This document shows, piece by piece, positions 12,187 to 23,750 of a stretch of 64,000 nt of DNA. The stretch covers positions 128,302,582-128,366,581 of the forward strand of contig NC_082683.1 of the NCBI RefSeq assembly GCF_949987515.2. Direction: 5' to 3'. The position numbers and the translations under genes were made by a program. A model generated the notes under the pieces. It did not search any database. It had not been told where the DNA came from and worked only from the letters and a program-made list of their open reading frames with translations. Each line of letters opens with the position of its first letter. Position 1 is the stretch's first letter. Source of the stretch: Delphinus delphis (Eukaryota; Chordata; Mammalia; Artiodactyla; Delphinidae).

Positions 12187-12201
12187 AGGCAGGGCTGTTT
12201 T

Positions 12202-13400
12202 AACACAGCCCCTAATCTTAGGAACCTCATAGTCTAGTGAGCAGGGGCAGACAGAGAAATGCAAACCAACAGCCATTAATATAATATCATGTTTAAGTGC
12301 TCTGGTAGTGGCATGATGGAAAGCTGTAGGCACACGGAGGGTATACCACTGCCCGGGCAGAGCAGATTTCAGAGAGAAATGTCTTTGCCTTTTGAGCTGT
12401 GTCTGCAAGAATGAGTAGGAGTTTACCAGGCAATGGAAGCAGTGGTGGTAGACACTGTGGGGGAAGGGTAGGAATTAAGACTGGCCGTCAGGTGGGCATT
12501 TCATCCACAAAAAGCCCTAAAAAGCCTAGAGGCATAAAGTGCAACGAGCTTCATAACCACAGCTGGTCACTAATCAGATGGATTTCAATTTCTCTCCCAG
12601 GGTAAAGATCATCAGATTCTTACCTGTACTCTTGGCTTTCTTTCGTGATATGAAGATGCCTTTACTGAACCATCATTATGAGCTTTTCTGCTCACGGAGA
12701 TTAATTAGTAGGTGTGGGACCTCCAAATACCGTCTCTCCTCTGTTGTTACCAAACCAAACTTGGGTCCGCTTGCCTGCCACAGTAAAGCCAATCTCCAGA
12801 CCACAGGTTGCGGTGAAGGAAAATGCAGTGTTGATTGCAGGGTTCCACGCAAGGAGTTCAGGGCAGCTAGTGCTCAAAAAGCCCAAACTCCCGGATGGCT
12901 TTCAGTAAGGCATTTTTAAAGGCAAATTGAGGGAGGGGCGTCACGGACATGTGATCAGCTCATGCGTAGTTCTCTGATTGGTTGATGGTGAGGTAACAGG
13001 GCAGAGTCAAAGGGGTTAACATCATCAATCCTTAGGTGCCAGTAGGTCTGGCGCCTACGTGCTTATGATCATTGAGTAGTTAATTTCTTCCATCTGGTGG
13101 TGGATTTGGCCTCTGTAAAACAACTCAGGAAATGTGCGTCAGATACTGTTACCTAGGTACTTCAGAGATGAGCTAAAGCAGAGGATATGGGGGAGGGGGT
13201 CTGTCCTGGGAAGGCCCCATAGGGTCCTGCTCAGTTACATTGTTGCTGTAGGCTTATGTTTGAGATGATGACCAGCTGGGATTAAGAAAGTAGGCTTTGC
13301 TGTGATAGTGGATCCTTATGGGCCTTTATCGGTTCTCTTCTGGGCTAATCAACTGAATTAACATATATCTATACCCTATGGGCAACCCAGGCATTTTTAA
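12202..13400. other. Intergenic; unassigned segment with promoter-like content
   Basis: No gene is recognised. The part 12640-13260 has several CpGs, a GGGAGGGGCGTCACGG run and an inverted CCAAT box (GATTGG, about 12976). It reads like a repeat or LTR, but I cannot name a family. A minus-strand open frame at 12701-12886 has no recognisable domain. Confidence 0.4.
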
Positions 13401-15032
13401 TCCCTTTCAGGCAAGGGGTAGGGAAAAGCGAGTCACTTCCTCATATTCTTCATTGCTTTTCTCCATGGAGGCCAAAGAAAAAAAAATTCCAAAGTAAAAT
13501 AAGAAAAAAATCTTAATTTTTAAATAGTAATTGGCATGGAAAAAAACTAAAGACACAAAATGACCAGGAAGATTGAGTTCAGAAGTCTGGATCATGGACC
13601 AGATCAATCCTGATAGGTATTTATTTCAGGAAAATTTCCCTCTTCCATAATGACACTCCCTTGCAGAAAAAATATTTCACATCAAAGAGGTGACTCACCT
13701 GGAAGAATTATTTTTCTTGAGCAGCTCAAGATTGAAGACACATGTGGGACCCATTTCCCCTTATTCCAAAGGTTTCTTCAATGGTGGCTCCAGGTGAGTA
13801 AGGGGACGTGTGGTATTGAATTTGAACCTCTCTGCCCAGGGATCTGAGGGATCTCCCAGGGCCCCTAGCCTTTGGAAAGCACTGGTCTTGGATGGAAGTT
13901 CTTCATCTGGGCTTAGAGAAGGAGTCTGAGGAACCTGAAATTCTGTGCAAAATTTTGAGTTTATTCTTATTTGTCTTTGTCTTTTGTCAATTTCTCAAAG
14001 GAGTCTGTCACTCTCAAGCAGGTTTAAAACCCCAAGTTTGATACAATGTTTTAAGTCCTTCCTTCCCCCCACCCCACCTTTTTTTTTGGGGGGGGGTTGG
14101 TGGTGGGAACAAAAACTGGTGGAGCTTCCCTTTGATGTTACATCACATCTCCCTGAAGAGAGATCTGAAGGACCCAGGAAAAATCACTTCAGAACCCTTT
14201 TAACCTGGCTGCCTTCAAAATTCTGGCAATAACTCACGAATTATCCTAATGAGCAAGAAATGGGGAGACAACATCTACAGAGGCCCATATTTCTACTCTA
14301 GCTTGGATACAAACTGAACCCGTACAGAAGCGGGAGGTTTTGTGCACGAACACAGAAGAGTGACACAAATAAGTATGACTGAAAAGAAAGGCCAAAGCAA
14401 AGAGGAAACCATGAGGCAAAGCTTGCAAAAGTGCAACATCAAACTGCAATGACCTCTTTTTTTTCTCTAAAGGACGATAAACAAACGAGATCAGGACACC
14501 AGCAACAAGTGACATAGCTCACTGGTGGCAGAGAGCCGGCAGAAAAACTGTGTCTTGTCTCAGCCTGGGGAGGTAAGAAAAGACGTCCCTACACAGGGGA
14601 GAGTATGGCTCTCAAACTGGTTCAATGGGCAAAATACCTGATGATTTTTATCAGCAAGAAAGACGATAATCTAGGTTACAATTTCTGATTCAGATCTGTA
14701 GGGCCAAAAGTATTTCAAAATTTAAAAATGTTTTCATTTTAGAAAGGTAACATAGTACATATTTTGCTATGAGGTGACATCCCCAGTCTGGATCAGGTCT
14801 CCATGATCAAACCAATATTTGATCAAAATTCACATTTTGACAATTCTATGAATATTCGCACTAGTGGGAAAAGAGACTCTGTACAAAGACTTTATATATC
14901 GACTCTAAATAGCCTCATGGCAGTTCAGGTCAAATACTGTCACCGAATGAATTCAATTTAGGGCCCACTGCCAAGTGAGTTATGAAAAACTTCCAGTTTT
15001 CAGGCCTTTATGGAAGAAGGATTGTAGATCTG

Positions 15033-15073
<41 letters not shown>

Positions 15074-15396
15074 TATATATCTCCACACATATATATATAC
15101 ACAGATCTCTGCAACTCAACAAATAAAGTATTGTCTAGAAACCATGCACACACCACCTATTAATAAAATCATATCATCCAGATATTGAAATATAGTTTCA
15201 GTAATATCCAGAATAAATTCAATTGAACAATTTTTAAAATATTGAGGACATGTGTTTCTCTCAGATGTCTCCCACTCCTAGTTTCCATTTCTTGAGAGTT
15301 ACAAATTGTCTCCACATTCAAAGCTGCAAGTTTTGACTATTCTAGAATGAAATTAGTCTGAACACGGTGAATGTGATATAATAAAAAAATAAATGT
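13401..15396. other. Intergenic sequence with low-complexity tracts
   Basis: No gene is recognised. It contains a C-run/T-run/G-run block at 14063-14100 and a TA/CA microsatellite at 15039-15105. Confidence 0.6.
15039..15105. repeat. TA/CACA microsatellite
   Basis: Three alternating TA blocks are separated by ACACACAT and CTCCACACAT. Short frames here encode only isoleucine-tyrosine runs and are not genes. Confidence 0.9.
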
Positions 15397-16000
15397 TTGG
15401 TCTTATCCCAGGTTCCTGGCATACAGCTCCTCAACCTTTGGAATCTCTGGAATGATAAGAGTATCTTTTGTATGCTGATGAGGTGACTCTGGCTAGGGTT
15501 CCCTAGGTAGCTTCAGGATGGGGGCTGGTGCCAGAAAGACAACCCCCAATCTCTGGGGAGGGTGGAGGGGCTGGAGATTGAATTAATCACCAGTGGTCAG
15601 TGATTTACTTAGTCACACCTGTGTAATGAAACCTCCACAAAAACCCCTAAAGAACGGAGTTTGGAGAGCTTGCAGGTTGGTAAACACATCAAGGTGCTAG
15701 GAGGGTGGTGTAACCTGACACGGCATGGAAGCTTGAACCCCTGATTTATAGCCAGTCAGTCAGAAGTATGGGAGACCCAGGACTTTTGACTGACACCTGA
15801 AGTCGGGGGCAGTCTGTGGGATGGAGACCTTAAACTGTGAGGCACTCTGGGAAGTTAGTGTCAGAATTTAACCGAATTGTTGAACACCCAGTTGGTGTCT
15901 GGAGATTCAGAGAATTGCTTGTTGGTGTTAGAAAATACCCCAGAGTGAGACTTTCATCATAGTGATTCTCAAACCATGTTCCCATGGGACAGTAGTGTGT
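15397..16000 (+). mobile_element. Ancient ERVL/MaLR-like solo LTR
   Basis: The segment from CAGGTTCCTGGCATACAGC through CCTCCACAAAAACCCCTAAA to CAGTTGGTGTCTGGAG follows a common ancient mammalian LTR in order, with an internal deletion. No internal retroviral genes flank it. Family assignment is from memory and approximate. Confidence 0.6.
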
Positions 16001-16349
16001 GTGGAGCTGACTGAGGTCCTTTGTGGTGGTTATTGAATAATGATATTCTTTAAAATTTGCTGGAAAAAAGTGCAGGGGTTCTCAAATTATGCTTCAAGAA
16101 AGCAAACTTCAGAGATACATTTAACGCCCAGTCAGAGAGGCACATTCAGTGCCTGACCTGATATGAAACAACATCTGACTCTATACCAAAGGACTCTGCT
16201 TAGCACCAGAGATCCAGGTAGTCTGTCTCCAAGACCAGTATGAAACCCAGGTAGATTTTGGTTCCGATCTTGACCTGGCTCTTTACAAACTTTTTCACCA
16301 TGGGCAAATGACCATTTCTAAGCCTCGGTTTTCTTTTCTTTTATCTACT

Positions 16350-16376
16350 TTATCTATCTATCTATCTATCTATCTC
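16350..16376. repeat. TCTA tetranucleotide repeat
   Basis: About six TCTA units lie inside a pyrimidine-rich stretch. Confidence 0.9.
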
Positions 16377-16989
16377 TGTCTTTCTCTTCTCTTTCTTTCA
16401 CCAATTATGGCCCGCTATCATCTATCATTTCCATCTGTCTATGGTAGACAAACTATTCGTCAACATCTATTTCCTTTTACTTCTATGCATTTAGGACGAT
16501 CACACACACACTCATACACAGCTACACATGACCTGCTCTGGCCAGTGAAAAAATGAGGAGAGGTGATGACCTGTGTCCCTTCCAGCAGAAGTACTGAAGA
16601 GCTGGTGCCAGTGTTCCATCTTTCCTTCTCCCTGGTGCTGTGATTGACAGTGTAGATGGTGACGCCTCAGCTGACCAAAGTCCCTGAATGAAGACATGAT
16701 GGAGCCCAGCCACTGTGGACTCATGCTGTTGTGTGAGGCCAGTGAGATTTGGGGAGTGTTTGTTGCTTAACCTAACTTAACATGACTAATACATCATCTT
16801 GCCTTGTTCCAAAAAGAAGTTAAAGTAGCTTAAAGAGAAATAGAGCGCGATAGGATAAAAAAGTAACTGAGTAAATTAAGGATAACATATATTAAATTTG
16901 CCTCACAGAATTATTGGGAGAAGACATATATTCATCAGTGATTGATAGTAGATGTAACAATATGAGACTTCAGCTCATTTTTATGTATG

Positions 16990-17325
16990 GATCTTTCTGT
17001 ATGATAGTCCCTCCCCACCCCAGATACCTCTTTCACTTTCTATTATGCTCAGGGAGCCCTTCCTTGACCAACTTACTTACGATTACAAGCCAGTTTCCTC
17101 CACCCCACACTCATTATCACCTTAGCTTACTTATTTTTTTCCATTGTACTTATCACCATCTACCACACTACGTCTTTTATTTATTTGTTTGATATCTTCT
17201 CCTACACTAGAATGGAAGCTCCATGAGGGCAGGGGCCTTTATCTGTTTTGTGCACTGCTGTATGCTCAGTACCGAGCTTGACATACAGAGTCAGTGCTCT
17301 TTTTGAATGAGTTATGAATTAATAA
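16990..17325 (+). mobile_element. L2 LINE 3' end
   Basis: The block contains AATGGAAGCTCCATGAGGGC, then CTGTTTTGTGCACTGCTGTA and GCTCAGTACC, the hallmark order of the L2 3' end, preceded by ORF2-derived sequence (CAGGGAGCCCTTCCTTGACC). Confidence 0.75.
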
Positions 17326-17577
17326 ATTGACTCAATAGGAGTTTCCAGAATCCTTACTGCAGATACCCAAGTGGGGAAAATAGCCGATTTCCTGGCACTC
17401 TAGACTTTGGGAGAGCAAGACATACCTACCACACTGAGAAATGTCTTCTCCACGACACTCTCCTTGACCCTGATCTGCCCATCTTTACCTTCCCTGTCTC
17501 CTCCCTTTTCAGTATTCTGGTCGTGAAATATGCTACCCACTAGGCAGACTTCAACAGCAGTAATAATGAGAAGTGAA

Positions 17578-17770
17578 ATTAAATAATGGTTAGTATTCAT
17601 TGAGTGCTTCTGATGTGCTAGCTTCAAGGCTGAGTACATCCCATTCATAATATAATTCGAATTTCAAAAACTCTGAAGTCAGTACTATTATTTTCCTTAT
17701 TTTAAAGATGAAGAGATTGAGGCTTAAAGATGCTAAATAATATGCTTAAGGCCACATTCTGTATAAGTGG
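17578..17770 (-). mobile_element. MIR SINE
   Basis: It has the minus-strand MIR order: TTCATTGAGTGCTT, CAGTACTATTATTTTCC, AAGATGAAGAGATTGAGGCT, then AAGGCCACA. The copy is diverged and truncated. Confidence 0.7.
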
Positions 17771-17784
17771 TAGTGTATGTGACT

Positions 17785-18250
17785 CAGTTACCTTTTGTTC
17801 TGTAACAAGCCACCCAAAACACAGTGGCTTAAAACAATTTACTAATATTTATCATGGTTCTGTGGGTTGAAAGGGTTCCGCTGGATGGGTCTCTCTTGGA
17901 GCCTCTCATACGATGGACATGTTTGTATGGAGCTAGATGGGTTCTGGCCTGGGTGTCCAGATGGCTTTCACATGTCTGGCATCTCAGATGGGATATCTAG
18001 AACACTTGGGGACTCTCTCTGTGTACATGGCCTCTCCCCATTGTTAGCTTGGGCTTCCTCACAGCACTGAAGCCTCAGAGGAGTCCGACTTTCTGTGTGG
18101 TGACTAGCTTCTTATGAATTGTCCTTAGAAGCCACACAAGTGTTGCTTCCATCACATTCTATTCGTTACACAGGACCAGCTCAGATGCACTGTGGGAGGT
18201 CATAACTACCGGGGGGCATGGGCCATTGGGAGATTATTTTGGAGACTTGC
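17785..18250 (+). mobile_element. Ancient interspersed repeat (family not assigned)
   Basis: TTCTGTAACAAGCCACCCAA followed by CAGTGGCTTAAAACAA and, 350 bases on, a GGGAGGTCATAACTACC-like end match a common old mammalian repeat. The same family recurs at 39375-39905. Confidence 0.6.
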
Positions 18251-18528
18251 TATCATGTTGGAATTCTTAAACCAGACATTCTGAACTCAGGCTAGAGGCT
18301 GCAAACTCATTTATCTAGATGGGGCAGCAGGTGACATGTGAGGAAGGAAGCCCTCACAAGACAATTGAGACTGGAGAAGAACCCGGTGAACTTGAGAGCA
18401 CAGGTCTTACTAAGAGGCTACCTGCTATCAGCACAAGCTGACTTTGCCTCGAAAGACTACAGGCCCCATATTACTGCACCCTCTGATTTTTAAAGGGAAG
18501 CTAGAAATCTAGGTTTTATTTTTAAATG

Positions 18529-18762
18529 AAATACCTTAATTTAGATACTTTTCCCATATAGGCCATTACGGAGTATTGAGTAGAGTTCCCTATGCTACAC
18601 AGTAGGTCATTATTAGTTATCTATTTTATATATAGTATGTATATGTCCAAGAGTAGATATATATATGTGTATAACTGATTCACTTTGCTGTACACCTGAA
18701 ACTAACACAACATTGTAAATCAACTATACTCCAATAAAAATTTTTTAAAATACCCTAATTTA
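18529..18762 (+). mobile_element. Short L1 insertion with 5' inversion (twin priming)
   Basis: The direct repeats AAATACCTTAATTTA (18529-18543) and AAATACCCTAATTTA (18748-18762) match at 14 of 15 bases. Between them, 18544 to about 18648 is L1 3'UTR in minus orientation, and about 18649-18747 is the immediately following L1 3' end in plus orientation, ending CCAATAAAAATTTTTT. This is the twin-priming pattern. Confidence 0.85.
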
Positions 18763-18821
18763 AAAAGCACAGTATAGGTCAAGCAAAACACTCTTGTGTT
18801 TGGTCCAAGGGCTGCCAGTTT

Positions 18822-19729
18822 TTTTAAAACTGGTCCTTGTTGGTCATCTATTTTAAATATAGTAGTGTGTATATGTCGATCTCAATATAGTAGTGTGTAT
18901 ATGTCGATCTCAATATAGTAGTGTGTATATGTCGATCTCAAACTCCCAACTTATCCCTCCCCCCACAAAGGTTTCTCCTTTGGTAACCATAAGTTTGTTT
19001 TCTAAGTCCGTGACTCTGTTTCTGTTTTGTAAGTAAGTTCATTTTTATCATGTTTTTAGATTCCATATACAAGCGATATCATATGATATTTATCTTTCTC
19101 TGTTGACTTACTTCACTTAGTATGATAATCTCCAGGTCCATCTATGTTGTTGCAAATGGCATTATTTCATTCTTTTTAATGGCTGAGTAATATTCCATTA
19201 TATATATATATATACCACACCTTCATTATTCATTAATCTGTCAATGGACATTTATTTAGGTTGCTTCCATGTCTTGGTTATTGTAAACAGCGCTGCAGTG
19301 AACATTGGGGTGCATGGATCCTTTTGAACCACGGTTTTCTCAGGATATATGCCCAGGAGTGGGATTGCTGGATTATGGTAGCTCTATTTTTAGTTTTTTA
19401 AGGAACCTCCATACTGTTCTCCATAGTAGCTGCACCAATTTACATTCTCACGAAGAGTGTAGGAGGGTTTTCTTTTCTCCACATTCTCTCCAGAATGTAT
19501 TGTTTGTAGACTTTTTGATGATGGCCATTCTGACTGGTGTGAGGTGATATCTCTTTGTAGTTTTGACTTGCATTTCTCTAATAATTTGCAACGTTGAGCA
19601 TCTTTTCATGTGCCTCTTGACCATCTGTATGTCTTCTTTGGAGAAATGTCTATTTAGGTCTTCTGCCCATTTTTTGATTGGGTTGTTTGTTTTTTTGATA
19701 TTGAGCTGCATGAACTGTTTGTAAATTAT
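18822..19729 (-). mobile_element. L1 fragment, minus strand, flanked by 13-bp direct repeats
   Basis: L1 3'UTR and ORF2 C-terminal sequence in antisense (for example GAGTAATATTCCATTATATA and GATGATGGCCATTCTGACTG) lies between two copies of GGGCTGCCAGTTT at 18809 and 19730. The normal L1 3' terminus is missing at the left end: the body starts directly after a short T run. A three-fold 28-base repeat lies within it. Confidence 0.88.
18856..18939. repeat. 28-bp repeat, three perfect copies, inside L1
   Basis: Units at 18856-18883, 18884-18911 and 18912-18939 are identical; each starts AATATAGTAGTGTG and ends GTCGATCTC. The sequence is L1 3'UTR, so this is local expansion after insertion or in the source. 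Confidence 0.93.
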
Positions 19730-19742
19730 GGGCTGCCAGTTT

Positions 19743-21970
19743 GTAAATATGGCACTAAGTCTCCAAGTTCATGTCCACACTCGCTAGCAGAGCATACAAG
19801 GCCCTCATGATGGCGAGGCTACCCTGCCTGACTGTCCAGCTTCATTTCTCACTCCTGCCAACATCCATGCATTCAGCAAGTATTTGATTCCTACTACATG
19901 CTGAACATGTTTAGGTGCAGGGATTATCGCAGAGAACAGAACGAAGTCCCCGCCCTCGGGGGAATTATGTGCTAGTTGCTGGTGACAGACAATACACAAA
20001 TAAAGGTATAAAATGGCAGATGGCACTAAGTACTATAGAGAGAAACAAAGCAGGGCGAGCTCTTGCGAGGCAGGTCGCAGACATTCCTTGCTTTCCTGTC
20101 CTGCTCCTTCGTCTGCTGGGAACGATGCTCCCTCCCTTGCGGCTTAGCTGCTTGAGACTTAGCTTGAGCATCACAACCTCTGAAATATTTTCTCTGACCC
20201 CTACCCTGCCTGTGGAAGATTGGTGACCCTTCTCCTGGCTTCCATGGCACTGTGCCTACTCTCACCATGAGGTTATAACTGTTTTTTAAGTTTGTATTTA
20301 CTTTTCAATATCTCCCACCAGATAGTGTGTAGTAAATCGAGGGCTTTTGTACTTCCTTAAAATTTTATAAATCTTTGACGATCAAAGGAACATCTTTGTG
20401 AAGATCTTCAGTGAGGAAGCCACTGGGTGGGAGGGGAATTCTCCTGCTCTGTTTTCTTCATGCCCTTTTCCAGTAAGAAAAGCACTTTCTTCTGTTGTCA
20501 AAACACAGAACAGTGCATGTGATTACTTGGAAAACCAACTTAAAGGACATTGTTTGTGTCCTTTGGTTTAGGGACAGCTTATTAATGAGTGTAAAATATT
20601 GTCTTGTATTATCAGTGGGTCAAAAGAGCCAAAGCTAACTTTACCTGGTTGTGAAACAGATGCTGATATACCCATCCTATCTGCATATTCGCGTATTCAC
20701 GCACACATCAGAAGATGAGGAATATATCTCCTGTGCCTACAGGCTGGGACTTAACCATGTGAACTTACGCTACACAACTTAGGTAAACAGGATGCATATT
20801 TATGATTGACAAGCATCAAACACGAAAAGCTGCTCCTGGCACAGCCCCATCACTGACCAGCATCTCTGACTTGCTGTGCCACTGTGGTTCCATACGGCTC
20901 CTGCCGCCTGAGTTTCCGTGGTTAAAGCCTCCTTTGTCTAACATTCTGAGAACCCTGGCCCGTGTGCCTGGAGGCTGGCTCGTTTTCTAGAGGACCCAGA
21001 GCTGGGGCTCCCTCTACCCATGTGTTGCCACCCCCTGGAACAAGATGAGGGCTGATTTTCTGTTTCTGAGGCGGAGCACACACTTGTTCCACTGCACTCT
21101 GGAACGCTTGAGATCTAGAGTTCAGACCACAGAGGGCTGTGGGCAGAGCAGCCTCTGATGTGTCTCATCTCTGGAAACCCTGACTTTCAAGCTGTGTCAG
21201 AGCCGCTCCAGAAGAAAGTGACCAGGCTTGAACTGTGCGTGGCAGTAGGAGGGAGGCGAAGCCTTGGGCAACAGGTGCCTGTCTGAGAAGCTTGTGCCCT
21301 GGAAGGGCGGCTGTGGGGAAAGGCCCACCGACGGGCATCACTTGTGTGTGCCTCACCTCAGAGGAGGAGGGCTGGTCGTGGACAGGACGGTCAGAGATGC
21401 AACTGCAGCTGACCTCACTGCTCAGGAAACAGGCTGAGTCAGGCTGGCAGGAATGCCTGGGGGATTCTGATGACACGGAGCAAGGAGGATTCAGGTCACA
21501 GATCAGATTTGCAATTTCCTTGAATTGATTACTTGCTTCATATGAGCTTTCGGTTGAATGGACCCAAACTTTTTTTTAAAGACATCAAATTAAAATAAAT
21601 GAGTGGCGGTAATTCTTCAAGTCCCATCTCACCACCATTGGTGCTCTTTCTTTCTCAGATTCCTACCTCCGTCCCTTTGTCTCAGCTTTCTCTTCCCTCC
21701 CCCCACACCCCCATCATTGGCTGGCATATAGCAAGCTCTGCCTTCCTGTCTTCAACAAATATTTCCTGATTGCTAAACTCTCTAATTAGGTGCTGATGAT
21801 ACAACAGCGAATAAGGTAGACCTGACCTCTGCCCTCCATATGTCTTCAGTTTAGCGGTTCCTTTACTGCCAGTCTGACCAGGGTCACGAGAGCTGCAGCA
21901 TCTTGCCCCCCTCTTATTCATGGAACTTAGGGTTGGGAAGGATTCCTTCACCACCATCCTCATTTTACAC
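19743..21970. other. Intergenic sequence, no gene recognised
   Basis: It contains an old-repeat fragment (19870-20060, ATTCAGCAAGTATTTGATTC) and an L2-like piece near 20170-20300. Open frames at 20802-21528 lack supporting features. Confidence 0.55.
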
Positions 21971-21971
21971 A

Positions 21972-22018
<47 letters not shown>
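21972..22018. repeat. (CA)n microsatellite
   Basis: An uninterrupted CA run of about 23 units. The minus-strand frame across it, rich in Cys-Val, is an artefact of the repeat. Confidence 0.95.
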
Positions 22019-23409
22019 GTGTTCTTTCTCAGTCTTTCCCCCTTTCCACTGTTTAGCTTTTTTTCTAATAAATCAGACATCTTTGGGTGCCTCTAAAATA
22101 AAAATTATGTTCTGGGGACCTGGAAAGCATTGTGGGAGTTAGAGGAGGTGAACCTCATCGAGAGCAGTTTCATATTCTCATATTGAATCTCACTGGAAGG
22201 TTAGGTGGGTGGAGGTCTAGATGTCAGCCCAGGATGAGCTCTTCTCTCCTGGTGAGCTCTGCTCTGCCACCCGGCAGCCCTGATTATTTGAGTGGGGTGG
22301 ACCTTTCCTCTTCTCAGGGGCTGGCCAGACTCAGGCCAGTTGCCCCACACATTGTCAGTGCCCGTTCGTTAAAACTCTTATTCTCTTTAAGCATCCCCTC
22401 AGTATCCTTGCCGTGGGTTTATTAGGTCTCTTTTGGTTTCAGGTGACAGAAACCCAACTCCAATAGGCTTACACTAAAAAAAGAAAGAAAGAAAATGTTC
22501 TGACCCCCACAGTTTATAAAATTTAGGCCCCGCTGGAATCATATACTCAGGTGATATTGTCAAGTACCTATCTTTGCCCATCTCTCAGCTCAGCTGTCTT
22601 AGACGCTCCCCTGTAGATGACTAGACAAGCAGGGCCAGGCCTCCCCTCTGCGTTATTAACAAGCCCTGCGGAAAAAGAGCGCTTCTTTCCCAGCAGCACC
22701 AGCAAAGTTTCCAGAGATGCTCAGTAATGGCCCAGCTTGGGGCCCTTGGCCAGCTCTGACCCAGTCACTGAAGCCAGCGAGATTCATGGTTTTATTGACC
22801 GAGTCTGAGTCCTGGAGCAGGATGGCATCTAGATGGGATCGGCTGCAACTGAACCACATGGACAGAGAGGGAGGAAAACTTCTCAAAGAAAATTGGAACG
22901 TTGTTACCAAAAATGGGGTGATTGTTGCAGGGCAAATTTACCTCACAATGAACAAGCGCAGTCACTCTATAACGATTTCTGCATCCTTCCTACAAGCAAG
23001 AGTGTTCATATAGAAACATTTCTCTCCATCTAAGCTTTAAGGGCTGGGCTTCTAAAATTGGGTCTCCCCATTCTCCTCAAACCCTCCTGGTTCCATAGAG
23101 GAGCTGGTTTTTTTCTTTTTTTTTTTTTTTTTTTTTAGATAGTTGAATATTTTCTTGTGGAGGGCATTCATCAAGAGGAAAAATAACATTTCATTTTTTT
23201 TTTCAATCCAGTGAAACAATCAAGAAGCACAATCTCTGCTCCTCAATGAGGGCAAACACAAAGTTTCTAAAACCAGTTATCTGGGGACAAAAGAGCATCA
23301 TAGATTTATCTGAATGGGACCCATAAGTCATGTGGTTTGAGCCCTATCTCCAGGGCGATCAGAGTGTTTGGAGCCTGCAGGGGGATGCACCTGGCCTTGA
23401 CGGATGTTG
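22019..23409. other. Intergenic sequence, no gene recognised
   Basis: There is a poly-T run at 23107-23136 and an old-repeat fragment near 22430-22510. Nothing coding is recognisable. Confidence 0.55.
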
Positions 23410-23750
23410 GAAGACTGGAGGTTTTGGCCCTGGCTCTGCCACTCATAACCTGGGTGAGACTGAGTCATTCACTTTTTTCCTGGGTTTCAGTTTTCTCATC
23501 TTTTTTTTTTTTTTTTTTCCGCTACGCGGGCCTCTCACTATTGTGGCCTCTCCCGTTGCGGAGCACAGGCTCCAGACGCGCAGGCTCAGCGGCCATGGCT
23601 CACGGGCCCAGCTGCTCCGTGGCACGTGGGATCCTCCCAGACCGGGGCATGAACCCGCGTCCCCTGCATCGGCAGGCGGACTCTCAACCACTGTGCCACC
23701 AGGGAAGCCCGGTTTTCTCACCTTTAATGTTAGGTTTGGACAACTAGATG
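23410..23750 (+). mobile_element. MIR SINE interrupted by a CHR SINE
   Basis: MIR sequence (GGCTCTGCCACTCATAACCT, GGTTTCAGTTTTCTCATC) breaks at the poly-T of the minus-strand SINE and resumes after it at GGTTTTCTCACCTTTAATG. Confidence 0.7.
23519..23710 (-). mobile_element. CHR-type SINE
   Basis: This is a full-length minus-strand copy with its poly(A) tail as T's on the + strand (23501-23518). Target duplication GTTTTCTCATCTT / GTTTTCTCACCTT flanks it, one mismatch apart. Confidence 0.93.

Larger units (their letters stand above)
11518..12201. repeat. Three-SINE tandem array with four copies of one target-site repeat
   Basis: The order is direct repeat, SINE, direct repeat, SINE, direct repeat, SINE, direct repeat. 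The 14-base repeat GGCAGGGCTGTTTT is at 11518, 11725, 11956 and 12188. One insertion makes two such repeats; four repeats around three bodies fits later tandem amplification of a repeat-plus-SINE unit. Confidence 0.9.

Noticed and set aside
11530..12203. Long open frames of 205 and 222 codons with internal repeats, resembling a repeat protein
   Set aside because: They are the three tandem SINEs read through; GC-rich SINE bodies stay open by composition, and the same peptides recur at every SINE in the window.
12701..12886. Minus-strand 61-codon frame as a possible retrocopy fragment
   Set aside because: I could not match it to any known protein; kept only as part of the unassigned 12640-13260 segment.
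15397..16000. Possible endogenous retrovirus with genes
   Set aside because: Only LTR-like sequence is present; no internal retroviral coding region lies on either side.
18856..18939. Regular 28-bp direct repeats resembling a mini CRISPR array
   Set aside because: The units are directly adjacent without spacers and lie in L1 3'UTR of a mammalian genome.
21682..22080. A 132-codon minus-strand frame with a Cys-Val run
   Set aside because: It is generated by the (CA)n microsatellite; the flanks show no coding features.
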